Program-made: the position numbers and the translations under genes
The notes under the pieces: generated by a model
What the model was told of the DNA's origin: nothing
Seen by the model: only the letters and a program-made list of their open reading frames with translations
Database searches by the model: none
Origin: Allodiplogaster sudhausi
Lineage: Eukaryota; Nematoda; Chromadorea; Rhabditida; Diplogasteridae
Length of the DNA: 64,000 nt
Reading direction: 5' to 3'
NCBI GenBank assembly: GCA_945643635.1
Contig: CALZFC010000090.1
Coordinates: 1,137,001 to 1,201,000, forward strand
Shown: positions 22,039 through 32,413 of the stretch, piece after piece
Position numbering within the stretch: position 1 is the first letter of the stretch
How the letters are laid out: the number at the start of each line of letters is the position of its first letter

Positions 22039-22109
22039 CATCTCTCTCTATTCATCGCACTCTCCACTCTCTCTATTTCTCTCTCTCTATCCTCTCTCTC
22101 CATCCCTCT

Positions 22110-22153
<44 letters not shown>

Positions 22154-22164
22154 CATCCCTCTTA

Positions 22165-22200
<36 letters not shown>

Positions 22201-23070
22201 TATTCTCTCTCTTTCCAGCTCTGGGTGACGTACGTCTCTGTGTCCCAGTCGGTCGCTCGCTTCTACTGCAATCAGACAGAGGAAGGCGACGGTTGCCAAG
22301 TCAGCATGTGGACCAATCAAATCTTCCAGGTTTCATCCTAGACTCTCATTTCTCTCCCCCGCTCCCTCTCTCTCTCTCTATGTCTCTCTCTCCTTCTCAC
22401 CCTCCCTCTCTCTCTCCCTCACACTCCCTCCCTCTCTCTCTCTCACTCTCTCTAACTCTCTTTCTCTTTCACTCTCTCCCTCTCTTTCACTCTCTCCCTC
22501 TCCCCCTCGCACTCCCTCTCCATCCCTCTCCCTCTCTCTCTCTCTCCTCTCCCGCTCCATCCCTCCCTCTCTTTTACTCTCTCTTCCGCCTCTCCCTCGT
22601 CCTCCCTCACTCTCTCCCTCCCTCTCCCTCTCTCTCCTCTCCCGCTCCCTCCCTTTCTTTTACTCTCTCTCTCTCTCTCCCTCTCTCTCTCTCTTCCTCC
22701 TCCTCCTCCTCTCTCTCTCTCCAGCTCATCGGTGTTCTCCTCGGCGTTGTTGGAATGTACATCACTGATAAGCACGGCATCAAGGCGTCGGTTAGTTAAT
22801 GAAGAGATTACAAATAACAGCATAGTATGTTGACTGATAAATAAATAAATAAATAAATAAATATTAAAAATTGATCATAAAATCTTCAATAAAATTAAAA
22901 TAAGAAATTAAAATATAAAAAAAATAAATAAATAAATAAAAATAAACCCTGCCGAATTCCAGATCCTGTCTGGGACGATTCTGAACGCTGCCGGCTCCGT
23001 GGTGCGCGCGCTCTCCTCGCTCCCAGCAACGCCCCTCGAGTATCGAGTCATGCTGCTCCATACTGGTCCT

Positions 23071-23101
<31 letters not shown>

Positions 23102-23280
23102 CTCTCGCTCCGTCTGTCTCTCTCTTTTAATCTCTATCTGTCTCACTCTCATTCTCCATCTGTCGGTCTCTTTCTCTCTCTTCGCCTCTCTCCTCTATCG
23201 GTTCTCTCCGCTTGTCCCTCTCCTCTCTCAATGTCTCTCTCATTCTCTCTCTCAAGTGCTCTCTCTTTCTTTCCCCCCCC

Positions 23281-23315
<35 letters not shown>

Positions 23316-25513
23316 CCTGTGCAGGCTCGGTGATCTCTGCCTCTGCGGCGCCCTTCTTCATGGTGCTATGCACGAAAGTGGCCGAGTTCTGGTTCGCTGA
23401 GCACCAGCGCGCCCTCGCCAACGTGCTCTCCTTCATCGGTCAGGCTCTATACTTTTCTCAAATAAAATTTGCATATATTTTTTAAATAATAATCTTTTTA
23501 TGAGATTTTCTTCCTAAATTCCTAATTTTTTTTAATTTCGAATAAAAGCTTTTTTTTGTAATACTAATACAAAACTACAAAAAATACTTTTAAAAAGAAT
23601 AAAAAAATAAAATAAATCTCTCCTCTTCAGCCAATCTCATCGGCATCGCGGCCGGCTCCGTCATCCCCGCTCTCGTGCTCTCTGCTGAGAGCATCACCGT
23701 TGACTCCTGGGACATGTTCGAGCTGGTCAGTTGGCACGGGATACTGTAGTCATTCTGTAGTCTTACTGTATTCAATTTGTTCTCCTCTCTCCTTATAGAT
23801 TCTCCATCTCTCGGAGTCGCGTAGGCATACTGTAGTCTCGGTCAATGGTCTCTGCTCTCTCTCCCCCTCTCTCTCTTACTCTCTCCTTCTCTCTCTCTCT
23901 CCTTCTCTTTCTCACTCTCTCTTTCTCACCCTCTCTCTCTCACTCTCTCTTTCTCACCCTCTCTCTCTCACTCACCCTCTTCCCTTCCAGAACACATCGA
24001 TCTCCCTCTTCGCCGTCTCCGTCTTCATCGCCTCTCTTCATCCGCAGTGGCTCTCCTCCGACTCCGCCCTCCGCCTCTGCCGGCCACTCCAATGCGCCCG
24101 ACTTCCTGCCGTCCATCGCTATTATGTTCAGGTTGACTTCCTCTTTCTCTCTCCCCCTCTCTCAAAATCCCCCTCTCTCTATCTCTCTCTATCTCTCCCT
24201 CTCTCATTTTTTCTCCCCTATCACTCTCTCTCTCTCCATCTCTCTGTCTCTCTCTCTCTCTCTCTCCGACCATCTCTCAACCCCGTCTTTCCCTCAGGAC
24301 TCGTCAGTTCCTCGTGGTTCTCCTTCTCTTCTCGTTCGGCTTGGCCCTCCAGTGGAGTGTCTTCGTCGGTCTCGACCAGCTTACGACGCAGCTTGGCTAT
24401 AACGTACGGGATATCTCTCTCTCTCCTTCTCTCTCTCAGCCTCACCCTCCCTCTCTCTTTCTCTCTCACCCTCATCCTCTCTCCCTCTCTGGCTTTCTCT
24501 CACCCTCACCCTCTCTCTCTCTCTCTGTCTCACTCTCACCCTCTCTTTCTCTCTCTCTCTCCCTCTCTCTCTCTCTTTCCAGGAGTCCCTGACCGCCTAC
24601 ATGCTCGTCTTCGGCTGCCTGGTTGGCTGCTTCTCTTCAATCGCCGCGGGCGCCTACGTCGACCGTATCAAGAAGTTCAAGGAGGTCGGTGCCGCTGTCA
24701 GATGGATGCTCTCCCTTTGCCTCTTGTACACGCGTCTTCCTCTCTCATGATCAAACACTTCCTACATAATTTTAGAGTGTTCTCATTAAAAACAAAAATT
24801 CTTCACATTAAAAAAAAATTCTTCAATAATTACAGGTCATCATTGTCTGCTTCATTGGCCTCGCCATCATGGCTTTTGCGATGAATTGGGTGAGTTTTCT
24901 TACGCTCTCTCACCTCTCCGTTCTCGGTGTTCTCTCTCTGTCTCCCTACCTCTCTCTACAATTTTCCATCTCTCTCACTTCCCCCACTAATAAACTCTTT
25001 TCTCTTCTTCTGCTCTCTTTGTCACTAGTTATCTCTCTCCATCTTGCTCTTTACCCTTCCTTTCTCGCTAACTACCTCTTTTTCCTCTCCCTCTCTCTTT
25101 TCCTCTCTCCCTCTCTCTCTCTTCTTCTCTCTCTCCAGTTCCTCCGCCACTCTCCCTCTTATCTTCTGGCCGAGTCGGCTGTTCTCCTCCTGCTCTCCTC
25201 TCTCCTTGGCTGCTTCGCGATTCCGATCGCGCCCGTGTGCCTCGAGCTTGGAGTCGAGGCAACCTTCCCCGTCCTCGAGGCCACCTCTTCCGGCATCCTC
25301 AGCATGGGCGGGTACGGTAGACGAGGATACTGTAGATGGCGCACAATAAAAGCAGCAAACCTACACAATATAGCTGACTTACTGTAGTTCAGTAATTCTA
25401 TATGTATAATATATACGTATACACAGTTGATCCATCCGTTACACATCAATTGCCTCATCTCGGCATTTGAATTTGGAAAAAAAGTCTCAAAAAGATTTCT
25501 GTCACTCCACATT

Positions 25514-25558
<45 letters not shown>

Positions 25559-25597
25559 AGATTTCTCTCCTTATCTCACTCTCTCTCTTCTTTCTCA

Positions 25598-25636
<39 letters not shown>

Positions 25637-26389
25637 TTCAGTCAATGTCTCCTCTTCGTCGTCATCTACACGATGGACCTGTCTCGGAGTGCTCGCTCCC
25701 TCTTCTACACCCTCGACGGCAGCAGCAGCATGCCTCGACTCACCGACAATCACTGGCGTTGGCTTTTTTAAGTTACTTTATTTAGCTTAATCTTATCTAC
25801 CGTATTCCTCTACCGTATACCGTGTACTTTTTTTTTTAAGTGTAAATAAAAGCTTTTAGTTATCAATTTGGCTAATAGCATTAGAGAAAAGTGCACGGTT
25901 AAAATAGTGATACAAAGTTAAAAAAAACAATAATGTTAATCTTGAATAAAATTCAAGATTTTGTCAGGAGATTCCATTCACATTTGCTGTTACCGTAATC
26001 CTCTTGGAAGAATCGCTATCATTTCTCAGTGGCTCTCGATCTCTGGAACGTCTACGCCGTTCTCGCGCTCGTGATCGCCGTACGATGGCTACGGCCAAAG
26101 TCAGTTTCTTTTTTTAAAATGCATATTGAAAATTCGTCTTGAATAAAGTAGACTAGCAGTGATCTTCCAATGAGAATACAACTGATTGTGAGAATTGTGC
26201 GTTTAAAATATATGAGACAGAAAAATTTGAAAAAAATTGGTCGAGTCAAAGAAATAATGGGCCTACTTCTTCTTTTCTTTTTTCAGGTACAAGCGTGTTG
26301 AGTTCGAGAAGAATGCGGCAGGCGTCGCTTCTTGCGTCGCAGGCGTCGCGGCTGGCGTCGCGGCTGCAGCAGCGGCGGAGAAGGTCTAG
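21680..26389 (+). CDS. SLC49/FLVCR-like major facilitator transporter
   Basis: Twelve-helix MFS protein, about 494 residues, in 15 exons: 21680-21762, 21890-21938, 22219-22329, 22725-22790, 22963-23065, 23325-23438, 23631-23725, 23991-24131, 24298-24403, 24583-24684, 24836-24889, 25139-25311, 25642-25757, 26030-26099, 26287-26389. Helix 1 is RWFIITIVSLLSISNQT. FWFAEHQRALANVLSFIANL resembles the corresponding FLVCR/DIRC2 region, and a PPTPPS loop precedes helix 7. It ends in VRWLRPKYKRVE and an Ala/Gly-Val-rich tail. FLVCR relatives move heme, choline or pyridoxine, so the substrate here is unknown. All splice phases agree except inside exon 8, where the frame must shift by one base near 24030 between VFIA and FIRSGSPPTPPS. 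Long (CT)n tracts fill most introns right up to the acceptors. Confidence 0.82.
21950..25640 (+). repeat. intronic (CT)n polypyrimidine tracts
   Basis: Blocks of CT-rich microsatellite on the coding strand at about 21955-22218, 22350-22724, 23070-23324, 23850-23990, 24150-24297, 24410-24582, 24900-25138 and 25515-25641. Each ends at the 3' splice site of the next exon, so they look like expanded polypyrimidine tracts. Open frames through them (Ser/Leu/Phe-rich) are artefacts. Confidence 0.85.
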
Positions 26390-27845
26390 AGCCGCGGAGA
26401 AAGTCTAGAGGAGTCTCCTTTCCAGCTTGACCCCCCCCCCCCCCCATAATCCCATCCGATTCCTCTCTCCATTTTCTAGAGTCTGCTCATTTTTTCGCTA
26501 AACCAATTAATGTAATATTATTTAAAGTATCCATATATTAAATTTCTCGAATATTTACAATCTATTATTTCGAATTAATTATGTCATATCTTGTTTTGCT
26601 GATCTTGCAACTGCATATCCACAATTCATTCATCATGAGGCATGATTTTATATTGTATTTATTGATTGACATGTATTTTGTTATCTGCAATGTAATTCTT
26701 GGCACATTTAGTAATTGGTGCATATGTATCTGTGCGACAGTTTTGGAACCGAATTTTGTGTTAGAATATAAAGGCTAAAAAGATGTTTGGTGTCAGAAAT
26801 AAATTATGGTACAGTGAAATGGGAATACGACAGAGAGTCTTTAATAAATATGATGAATGACTTTTAAAGGAGGCTAAAAGTAATTTTTTTCGCTACAAAG
26901 ATGATTCTGCATACGTTCTGTATGTATACTATGTATGAAAACATATTGAAACAACAAAGAGTGAATGTTCTAAACAAGAGTTAAAAGAGTGATTTGCATC
27001 TAACATTTCGCCAGGAGAACAACAATTGACTGCGACTGGTTAGATAAATATAAAATATACATTTTAATTTTTTTTTTACAAAATTATTTTCGTAGAGCAA
27101 ATATGTATGTTTTGGGCAGTCTAGTCCGCAAAAATAATTTTAATATTTATTTGTTTAATGTCTTCCGGTTTGAATGAGGCGGACGACGAGCTTTGCGCAT
27201 TCAGCGGGCGAAAGACGAAGAAGAAGAAGAATAAGAAGGGAAAAAGTCGGGGAAGTCGAAGACGAGCGAAAGAAGAAAGAAGGAAAAGATTCGAGTTCCT
27301 CTTCTAGCAGACGATAGTGACTCTCAGATTATTGTACTAAATTCAAACAGACGGCATTTGAATTCGTAGAAAGGATTGCCTTGCGATCCCCCGGGAAGCA
27401 GGCAAAGGTTTGTGTTCGGAACCTTTTGAATTTGGCACTTTTAAATGCGATTCCCTTAAGCAGTAAGTACGGTACTCTTTGCAGAATCAGGGCTTCATCA
27501 TGGCGAATCGCCTATTGTGGGCTATATGCTCTTCTTTCTCTGGATACACTGCTACAAGTTCTCCAAGTGACAGTTTTGCTTGTTTATTACAGTTGTTAAA
27601 TACATATGCATGTACATATTACACAATTGACAAGTGAATACATAAATAATAATAAAACAACAAGGCGCGTCAAAGCATAAAATATCTTACCATTAATCCA
27701 TATCATTTCTTGAGATAAGCTTTTGATTCGGTTATATTGAAATGTATAATGATATCTTGAGAGGTTGTCCTTGCTTGCACCTCTTTCTTGTTCAAGGTTA
27801 AAATGTCACTATTCAGAACAAGAACAACAACAAAAACACAGAATT
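26390..27845. other. AT-rich gap with a small basic ORF
   Basis: Begins with a C run (about 26431-26446) in the transporter 3' end. Otherwise no exon chain. One compact frame at 27158-27307 is listed separately. A GAAAGGATTGCCT...CCCGGGAAGC motif at 27367-27405 resembles the repeats near 10.3-10.5 kb. Confidence 0.5.
27158..27307 (+). CDS. possible 49-residue lysine/arginine-rich ORF
   Basis: An ATG-initiated frame (MSSGLNEADDELCAFSGRKT..., then runs of Lys and Arg, ending RFEFLF) in a local GC-richer patch. It has no splice context or known motif. It could be a short basic peptide, a remnant exon, or chance in a GAAGAA-rich stretch. Confidence 0.25.
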   Translation: MSSGLNEADDELCAFSGRKTKKKKNKKGKSRGSRRRAKEERRKRFEFLF

Positions 27846-30403
27846 CTAGGAAGCGAAAACACGCTCAGCAATCTCTTGGCAGAAAGCGCACTTCTCATCA
27901 TCTCCGTCACTCTTCTTCCTCTCAAAGGCTGCGGTGAAGTTGTTTCTCATGTCGATGAGCGTCATGAGACCTTCGGCGAGCTTTCTCTAAATCCGGTTAA
28001 TGTTCTAGTAAAAAAAAATACATATATGCAATTTTTATAGTTTGTTTAATCAAAATATCATTCAATGGCACTTTGAAAAACTCGCAAAAAAAAACCAAAA
28101 CCTGATTTTCCGGCGGAAGTCTCTCGCTGAACATTCGGACTGTATGGAGGGCCTCCTCGTTGTGGTCGTCGATGACTTTGGCGAGAAGAGTTGCCAGCTC
28201 AGCTCGCAACCGGACTATCTGCTCCTCCTGTTTTTCTGAAATCTTTCGATTAAAGATAATAATAATAAAATTCGCTGACCAATTGACATGGAAGCAGCTG
28301 GAAGATGATGTCCTTGGCTGGTGTGAAATGGCTATTGCTGGGCGGAGCATCAGACGGCTTCTCATTCACACGCTGAAAGGAAACGGAGAAGAGTTATTAC
28401 AACTCCAAAAATTCTCATTAGCCTCTAAAAATAGCAATGAAGAATCTGAATATGTAAATTTTGAAGGAAAAAAAACGATTACGTCATCACCTTTCGATCA
28501 TTCTTTGTGTGCTCTTTATCGGTGAGAGGTCGGCCGGACTGCTTGTCTTTCTTGCTGCCGCTGATTCTCTGTGCAATTCTCTTCGTTATCGCATCTCTCG
28601 CTGCCTTTGCGAGATCCTCAAGGTCATCAAACGTAGGCGCGTCGCCTGCGTCCGAATGCTGCTTTGCTTTGTCCGACTGAAAAAGGCGCTAAGTTATTTT
28701 TCTAGGCTATACGATCTTGAACGTGTTGTTGTCCACAAAGTTAGCTTAGAACAACAACGACAACAAAAAAAGGAGCTTACAGAAAGACGCATAATATACG
28801 CCGCTTGCTCGCGTAGAGCAAAGAAGCGATTGAATCCTTTGACGTAGTGAGCATTGTATGCAAGTACATAAGAGGCAACCTGCGCAAAGAAGTTTTTTTT
28901 CTTCCATTCTATACAAGTAGTAATCAAGAAATAGGTTAGGGGATCTATGAATCAGAGGCTAGGCGCGAATGTCAGCAATGTTACTTGTATTGGGAAAAGA
29001 AGTGAGATCCGAAAAACCTCAAAACTTTAATAACACCTCAAGACGCGGAATACGGAACTGCTACAGTACAGCTGAAACCTTGACAGCGGGCAGCTTTCTC
29101 TTCGCGCGGCCCTTGAGCAGCGCGTTGTCTGCAGCGTCGATGGCTGTCCTCATCTCTGTCAGAAGGCTGTGCAACGCCCAACCATTCGCCATAAAATAGT
29201 CCTGAATGAATTTTATTATTTTTTAAAGGAAGTAAATTAATTTACATCATTTCTTGGTTTTACCTAATACTGTTATGTAAAAATCCAAACCATGCCGTCG
29301 GAGGCATCCTTGCTGATTTTCTCTAGATGCAGGTCGTCTTTCACCTCGCGAAGAGCGGCAACCGGGGAAGGAAGGGGTGACTGAAATTGTCATGTTTGAT
29401 AAATCAAGAAGCCCCCTTTGCGAAGTCAACATTCCACTTGCTTCCTCTGTTCTTTTCCCTCTTTTTTGGCATTATTGCTAATTACTCGACCTCGGCTCAG
29501 GTCTCCTTAATTTAAATTAGTCAATTGTGCGCGCGCCTAACACAATAAGGCCCAAAGATTATAAAGATATAGATAAATAAAATCGCCCACAAAAAAGTAA
29601 AGTTATCCATGTTTCGAATAGTACAAAGCAATTGGCCGGAAGGGCCGGAGAGTCTGAAACCACAGTGGGAATGACCCGAGTGCATAATACCGTGCTCGTC
29701 AGCTCTCCGATGAGTATCTCGGTACGTTTGGCGATCGCCCAGAAAAGTCGATTTCCTTTGTCATCGCGCTCTCCGAACAGTTTGGCCATCTTCTCCACGC
29801 ACTCCTAGGAAATTACCACAGCTAATACATATGTATATATTGTTTTCAAGGCTCCAAAAGAGGTCAAACATATTTTAATTTTAAAACATAAAATTGATTA
29901 TCAATTATTATTTTAATTATTCCTTTTTCATAATACGCCCTCCTTTCATAATGTCACCTTGGCTGCCGTCAAGTCCTCCTTGGCACGACACTTCGGACGC
30001 TGCTTGAAGGCAACTTCGAGGGCCTCTTTGAACTCCGTCAGATTCGCTTCGAGTATGCCACGTATCTGGAGCAACGTCTCCTGAGATTACGAATTATCGG
30101 GTTCACTGTTTCAAGCAAGAAAAAATTCTTTTTTTTTTAAATAGAGTAATGATATGGTTTTTGTGACATAAATTTGTTGTCATAATTGGTGTGAGAAAAA
30201 AAACTTACGATTCCGTCGGAAGCTTCCTTCTCGAGTTGTTTAAGCAGACGAACGGAGGGAGAGGGAGAAAGAAAAGAAGGAGAATGAAGGCAAAGACAGC
30301 CGAATGCGACCAAGGTGTGAAGGGTAAATGAGACGTATGTAAAGGCCAAACTGCTCGCTGTCTTGTAACGTCGAAAATGACAAGATTCCAACACTTTTGT
30401 CCT
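27846..30403 (-). CDS. unrecognised multi-exon helical protein
   Basis: Ten phase-0 exons: 30403-30209 (5' limit uncertain), 30080-29958, 29804-29691, 29380-29291, 29201-29079, 28879-28781, 28676-28491, 28372-28280, 28227-28102, 27986-27846. The acceptor of the 28227 exon is the second AG. The first exon has a hydrophobic stretch (TLHTLVAFGCLCL) that could be a signal peptide, but no ATG in frame; an upstream exon is likely. The body is predicted helical and charged (ETLLQIRGILEANLTEFKEA, EEQIVRLRAELATLLAKVI), with a repeated motif LEKEASDG / ISKDASDG at two exon ends. The tail carries CAFCQEIAERVFAS. Every exon junction keeps frame, so this is a real gene of about 460 residues. I do not recognise the family. 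It is divergent from the small membrane gene at 30547. Confidence 0.75.
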
Positions 30404-30546
30404 CTATTAAAATTTAAATATCCTGATATTAAAATGTTTAATCTCATGCATTCAAACATTGTTGCCTCATCTCACTTCTTCTTGCTCGCAGAGTGGCGAG
30501 TAGTCGGCTCTCCTTCGACTCTTACTCGCCGACTTCCCAGCTGAGG

Positions 30547-31331
30547 ATGTCCAACTCGAGCGACGTGAGTTTGGATCAACTCGCCCACTGGGTCTGTTTT
30601 TGCTTAATTCCTTTGATTATTTATTTATTACGTACATATTTAAATGACATGTTGCTTACTTTAGTTATTTGTGAAAGCAATAAACTGCTGTATTTCTCCA
30701 GTCCCTCTACGTCTCTGCCGCCGGCAGCATTCCGAACGCTCTGCTCTCTCTCGGCGTCCTCTTGATCTACCTTCACCTGCGGCGCCTCGAAAAGGTTTAA
30801 GGCTTGCTTCAAAGAGAGAATAAGCTGATGAGTGAGGCCCTCTTTTTAAACGAAGTCATATGAAATATTTTTTTGTATTTCGCTTTTCCTCTCCAGTTTT
30901 TTCCTTCAACCGCCTAATCCAATCCATGCCCTTTTCGCCTGCAGAACCTAAAAGTGGTTCGGCCGGCTCCTCCGTCGACTCCTTCTACGACTCCTTCGGG
31001 CTCATCGACTCCGGCGCCTCCGCGGCGAGTGCCCAAGAAGACCAAGGAAGAAGTGATCGTCGTTCGGCGTCAATCCACGTCATCCGAATCCGTACGGCAT
31101 TTCGTTTCTTCAGCGGATTTTCCCCAAGGGTTTCTTCTTCCAACTCTTTGGGAGACTTGGATGGGGTTTCCGTTCAGTAATTATACCGTTTATGCGAGAA
31201 AACATTCCTAAGCAAACACAAGTTAAAATTTTCATATTTAATTTTAGACTGACGCAACGTCAACACAGACAGTCGAGACGGACGTGGACGTCTTTGAGCC
31301 TGCCCTCGTCCCCCTTCCGCCAAAGAAATGA
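30547..31331 (+). CDS. small single-pass membrane protein, 122 residues
   Basis: Four phase-0 exons: 30547-30591, 30702-30794, 30945-31091, 31248-31331. A short N-terminus (MSNSSDVSLDQLAHW) leads to one helix (SIPNALLSLGVLLIYLHLRR), then a Pro/Thr/Ser-rich segment (PAPPSTPSTTPSGSSTPAPP), a basic patch (RRVPKKTKEE) and an acidic end with PLPPKK. There is no cleavable signal, so the N-terminus is probably outside or luminal by the positive-inside rule (LRRLEK after the helix). The frame is open upstream to a GCAG at about 30491, so the start could be a little earlier. Family not recognised. It shares an upstream region with the minus-strand helical gene. Confidence 0.65.
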
Positions 31332-32413
31332 CCATTGTGCTCATCTCTTTCTCTTTTTATCTCGCCCTCTCTCGCCCTCTCCCTTTCTCACTCTCTCTCT
31401 TCCCTTCCTCTGTCTCTCTTTACTCTGTTTCTCTCTTCCCTTTCACTGTCTCTCTTCCCTTCTCTGTCTCTTCCCTTTCCCAGTCTCTCTTCCCATTCTC
31501 TGTCTCTCTCCCTGTGTCTCTCGCTCTCCCTTTCTATGCCCTGTACTAATTCGGATTTTCATCGAATCCACAATAAATACGAACTGATTCTAAGCATTCT
31601 CGTTCAACATGCAAGTATGAACCGCCGATTGGTTTCTCTTTGTCATTATGTTTTTTTCCCTCTCACTTGCGCATGCTTAATTTCGAACAACGTGCTCTAT
31701 GAGCTGAAATGTGTTTTTTTGCATGAGCAAGAGAACGACAAATTATTTATCAATCAACCTTATCCAGCCGAGATACATATTGGAAATTGTACTCATGGCG
31801 ATTGCTATCACAGCTTATGACGAGAATTGGAAAGCGAGACGAAGCAAGGAAATGGAGAATGATGGGAGAGAGAGGAATAGAGAGAGAGAAAGAGAGAGGG
31901 AGAGAGAGAGAGCAGAGGGAGCGAAGCGGGGAGCTGGAGAAGCACCACAATCATATAATTATGACTAGGCAAATCGGTGCTGACTCTTGCGACTAGAGTA
32001 AAGGCATGAGACTATTCCAATTATGCAACGTATTGTGAATGCCAATATGCCAAGACAACTTGCAATAATGCTCTATATGAAATCCGCTATGTACTATCCC
32101 ACATCTCTTGACACGATTTTTTCAAATGCCGATAAAACGTTAAGACAAGGAATGCCACCATTGACAACATAACTGATTAGTTCAGGTAAATAAATAATCA
32201 TCTCTATAAATGCCCTACTTCCGTATAATCATAGGCGTCTGGCCTAACAATAGTTCTATAATAATTCTTTAAAAATTCCTGACAACTTATAGAATAATCT
32301 GTCTCGAGCTTTGTATAATATGTTATCTTCATAAGCCCATAAAATCCTTCTAGGGGCTTAAAACTATTTCTTAATTTAGATATATCTGCTGACACAACCA
32401 ATGGAATCATATT
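31332..32413. other. intergenic with CT and GA tracts
   Basis: CT-rich sequence at 31340-31520 (plausibly the 3' UTR of the small membrane gene), then a GA-rich tract at 31866-31912. The rest shows no exon. It separates the plus-strand gene from the 3' end of the minus-strand phosphatase in a convergent arrangement. Confidence 0.5.
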
